From positions 1 through 64,000 of the forward strand of contig NZ_CP034670.1 in NCBI RefSeq assembly GCF_003990355.1: a stretch of DNA of 64,000 bases. The letters run 5' to 3'. Origin of the DNA: Eikenella corrodens (GTDB lineage: Bacteria; Pseudomonadota; Gammaproteobacteria; Burkholderiales; Neisseriaceae). The notes under the pieces are model-generated. The model saw only the letters and a list, made by a program, of their open reading frames with translations, was not told the DNA's origin and ran no database searches. The translations under genes were made by a program, and so were the position numbers. Below, piece after piece: positions 61,915-64,000 of this stretch (positions are counted from its first letter, which is position 1; each line of letters begins with the position of its first letter).

Positions 61915-62523
61915 ATGAGCAAAAACAGAGGCAAGCATCAAAGCAACCTCGACACCCTCTGCCAACTCCCGCCCGACATCCCCGCCATTAAAGCCTACCT
62001 CAAAGAGCTCAACATCCAAGCCCGGCACATCGCCGACAACAGCAACGACTACCCCAAGCAAACCATCAGCGCCGACGTGTGGAGGGATGGCTACCAAATC
62101 GTGAACACCGCCCGCGCCCTCGCCGAATGGCTCGAGCAGCAAAGGCTCTACGAGCTTTTGCCGCCAGCCGTTGAATGCTGGGGTACCGCCGCCTTCGCCG
62201 TGGTTTCCCACTATCGTGCCGAAATCGGCCCCTTCATGCACGCCGCGATGCGCTTGCAAAAACGGCGCGGCAACAGCCAAGCCGTACAGGAAATGTGCCG
62301 CGCCATACTGGGCGACTTCACCCTCCTGCTGGAAGATGCCGAAGACCTGCTCGCCGACGGCTGCACCGACCCGGCCGATTATCAGGAATACAGCGAACTG
62401 GCCGCCATCTCCTACCTCGACCTCGCCGCCCGCCACCTCGCCGAACACGGCGACAGCGAAGCCCAAGCCATCCGCCAACGCCTCAAACGCCTGCCGCAAT
62501 ATTGGGCAACCCTGAAACTGTAG
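61915..62523 (+). CDS. Helical protein of unknown function
   Basis: A 202-residue helical, mildly acidic protein: MSKNRGKHQSNLDTLCQL, 'YQIVNTARALAEWLEQQRLYELLP', 'FTLLLEDAEDLLADGC', 'ISYLDLAARHLAEHGD'. Not recognised. Its position after an immunity-type gene and directly behind a Correia element suggests accessory DNA. Confidence 0.65.
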   Translation: MSKNRGKHQSNLDTLCQLPPDIPAIKAYLKELNIQARHIADNSNDYPKQTISADVWRDGYQIVNTARALAEWLEQQRLYELLPPAVECWGTAAFAVVSHYRAEIGPFMHAAMRLQKRRGNSQAVQEMCRAILGDFTLLLEDAEDLLADGCTDPADYQEYSELAAISYLDLAARHLAEHGDSEAQAIRQRLKRLPQYWATLKL

Positions 62524-62609
62524 TTTCACGTTTAAAGGCTACCTGAAAATGTAGGGCGGCATTGCAGGGCAGCATTGCCGGCTTTTTCAGGTAGCCTTAT
62601 TCCTTTGGC

Positions 62610-62892
62610 ATTGCCCATAAGGAAACCGTCATCCCCAAGCCGGTATACGTTAACGGCACGGATTGGGCATCAAAACAGGCTACCTGAAACCATTTGGCGT
62701 TTTCAGGTAGCCTTTGCTTTGGTCGGCTATTCTATAGTGAATTAACAAAAACCAGTACAGCGTTGGCTCGCCTTGCCGTAACGTGTGTACTGTCTGCGGC
62801 TCGCCGCCTTGTCCTGATTTTTGTTAATCCACTATCCCCAAGCCGGTATACGTTAACGGCGCGGATTGGGCAGCAAAAAAGGCTACCTGAAA
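62610..62892 (+). pseudogene. Two decayed remnants of an SMI1-like gene around a Correia element
   Basis: CATAAGGAAACCGTCAT (62615) resembles the ribosome-site region of the gene at 61272 (AAGGAAACCGTCACATG). It is fused to AACGGCACGGATTGGGCA and a DUS, which match that gene's last codons and downstream DUS (AACGGCGCGGATTAAGCA). A second copy of the 3' part (59 bases) lies at 62834-62892. The coding middle is gone in both. Confidence 0.6.
62733..62835. mobile_element. Correia-type element 11 (inverted orientation)
   Basis: Runs TATAGTGAATTAACAAAAACC to TTAATCCACTAT, opposite to the other copies, and lies between two direct repeats of 59 bases (62631 and 62834). Confidence 0.88.
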
Positions 62893-62907
62893 TTTCAGGT
62901 AGCCTTT
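62879..62907. terminator. Inverted DUS pair after tannase-like gene
   Basis: AAGGCTACCTGAAATTTCAGGTAGCCTTT, 11 bases beyond the minus-strand stop; serves both strands. Confidence 0.8.
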
Positions 62908-62918
62908 GCTCATGCCCA

Positions 62919-64000
62919 TTAGCGGCACACAAAGCTTTCCGCTTTGCCTTCATCGCCGCCGATATAGGTGGCGACTTTCGGATAGGCGCAAATCGGCATT
63001 TGTTTATTCGGGAAGGATTTCCCTTGTGCAATCATGCGCTCGGGCGCTTGGTTTTTGCCGTGCCAGTTTTCCAAAAGCGTGAGCGGGTCGAAGTCGTCGA
63101 AGGCTTGGCCGCCGCCGCAGTGGTTCATGCTGGGCACCATAAACAGGCGGCTGAAGCTTTGGGCGTTTAGCGTGTCGGCATTCATTTGGCGGAACCATGC
63201 CACCTGGTCTTTGGCGGAGAACACGGGGTCGGACACGCCGGTGAGCACAATCAGTTTGCCGCCGCGTGCGCGGAAGCTGCTCAAATCGGTGGACACCGCA
63301 TCGTTAATCGCGCCGGTTTGGTAGGTTTTGGGCGTGTCGCGGTCGAAATCAAATTTGTTCAAATCAAAGTTCGGCACGGCGGGGGTCATGAAATACCAAG
63401 TGAGCGAGCCTGCGCCAAGCGTTACGCCGCGCGAATCGGGCTTAGCCGTTTGCGAACTGCCAAGCTTCCATGCGCGCCAGTCGGGCTGGTTCAGGCCGGT
63501 GTCGTAATACCAGCCGCTGTAAATCGGGTTGCCGCGTGAGTCGCGCGCGCCGTCCATCACGGCTTTGAGGGCGGCGGTTTTGGCGGGGGACAGGCCGGCG
63601 TGTTCGGCTTTGAAATCGCAGCTTTCCCAAGCGTTAATCACGCCGTCTTTCAGGCCGTCGCGCGCGTCGCAACGGTTTTTCACCGCTTCGCTCACTTTGT
63701 CCAAATCGGCTTGGGTCAGGGCGTTGGCCAGGATTTTGTTGCCTTGTGCGTCTTTGGGGGCGATTTTCATGAACTGCTGGTAATCCCACTGTTGGGCAAC
63801 GGCGGCACGGGAGAGGCGGAAGCCGGGGTTGGCGGCAATCACGCCGTCAAATTCCAGCGGATAACGCTGGGCGGCCATCATTGCTTCGCGTCCGCCGTTG
63901 GAGCAGCCCATGAAATAGCTGTGCTGCGGTACGGCGGCATACATTTTCTGAATCAACTGCTTGGCAACTGTCGTAACTTTGCCGGTGGACTGGTAGGCAA
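62919..64000 (-). CDS. Tannase/feruloyl esterase family protein (5' end outside window)
   Basis: The 360 C-terminal residues of a tannase-family serine esterase. The nucleophile is in 'FMGCSNGGREAMMAAQRYP', the acid in 'TGVSDPVFSAKD' and the base in 'VPSMNHCGGGQAFDDFDPL'; flanking Cys residues can form the disulphide that links Ser and His regions in this family. Substrate unknown; likely an exported aromatic-ester hydrolase. The frame is open to the window edge (…AYQSTGKVTTVAKQL), so start and signal peptide are not visible. Confidence 0.88.
   Translation of the reverse strand, partial: AYQSTGKVTTVAKQLIQKMYAAVPQHSYFMGCSNGGREAMMAAQRYPLEFDGVIAANPGFRLSRAAVAQQWDYQQFMKIAPKDAQGNKILANALTQADLDKVSEAVKNRCDARDGLKDGVINAWESCDFKAEHAGLSPAKTAALKAVMDGARDSRGNPIYSGWYYDTGLNQPDWRAWKLGSSQTAKPDSRGVTLGAGSLTWYFMTPAVPNFDLNKFDFDRDTPKTYQTGAINDAVSTDLSSFRARGGKLIVLTGVSDPVFSAKDQVAWFRQMNADTLNAQSFSRLFMVPSMNHCGGGQAFDDFDPLTLLENWHGKNQAPERMIAQGKSFPNKQMPICAYPKVATYIGGDEGKAESFVCR

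Overview
The window comes from a member of the Neisseriaceae, most likely Eikenella. The 12-mer AGGCTACCTGAA, which matches the Eikenella dialect of the DNA uptake sequence (DUS), occurs more than thirty times by eye in the right-hand 35 kb. About a dozen short Correia-type elements (roughly 104 bp, ends TATAGTGGATTAA/TTAATTCACTATA) are scattered between the same genes. Gene content (atp operon, lpxH, lnt, rpoH, an ACP-like lysozyme inhibitor) fits a Gram-negative betaproteobacterium.

Positions 1 to about 28,600 are a temperate podovirus-type prophage, cut at its late end by the window start. The leftward arm carries a Cro-like gene, small genes, a Rha/KilAC antirepressor, a lambda-O-like replication gene with five internal 16-bp iterons, a DnaC-like loader, NinG, NinB, terminase and a virion block like that of Bordetella phage BPP-1 (portal, scaffold, capsid, Bbp16- and Bbp19-like proteins, tail adaptor, tail protein). 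A CI-type repressor at 18.75 kb faces right. It is followed by a small gene, hairpin-containing direct repeats and an AT-rich HipA_2-like kinase plus DUF3037-like gene pair. This is the place lambda uses for rexAB. A second cluster of the same operator palindromes (AGTAC-N4-GTACT) overlaps a promoter at 21.7 kb that drives the rightward arm: small proteins, a YqaJ-type exonuclease, SSB, a MazG-like enzyme and a tyrosine integrase beside gyrA. Several cassettes look like self-contained cargo: a PIN nuclease with a partner gene, three exported or membrane proteins, DUF4760, and DUF1508/KTSC/zinc-ribbon genes on the opposite strand.

From 28.6 kb the chromosome is core: gyrA, dtd, a lipoprotein gene, yffB-lpxH and yajC-secD-secF. 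Positions 39.0-47.0 kb hold a phospholipid-type cluster equivalent to E. coli ynbABCD with a PlsC-like acyltransferase, interrupted by an ACP-like gene. This cluster mixes Eikenella DUS with the Neisseria core GCCGTCTGAA, and its ynbD carries a 167-bp inverted-repeat insertion.

The last part holds an inositol monophosphatase gene, rsmE, an apparently orphan parB, the complete atpIBEFHAGDC operon, coaD, lnt, rpoH, a SMI1/KNR4-like immunity gene with two decayed remnants of a similar gene downstream, an unknown gene, and the 3' part of a tannase/feruloyl-esterase gene running out of the window.
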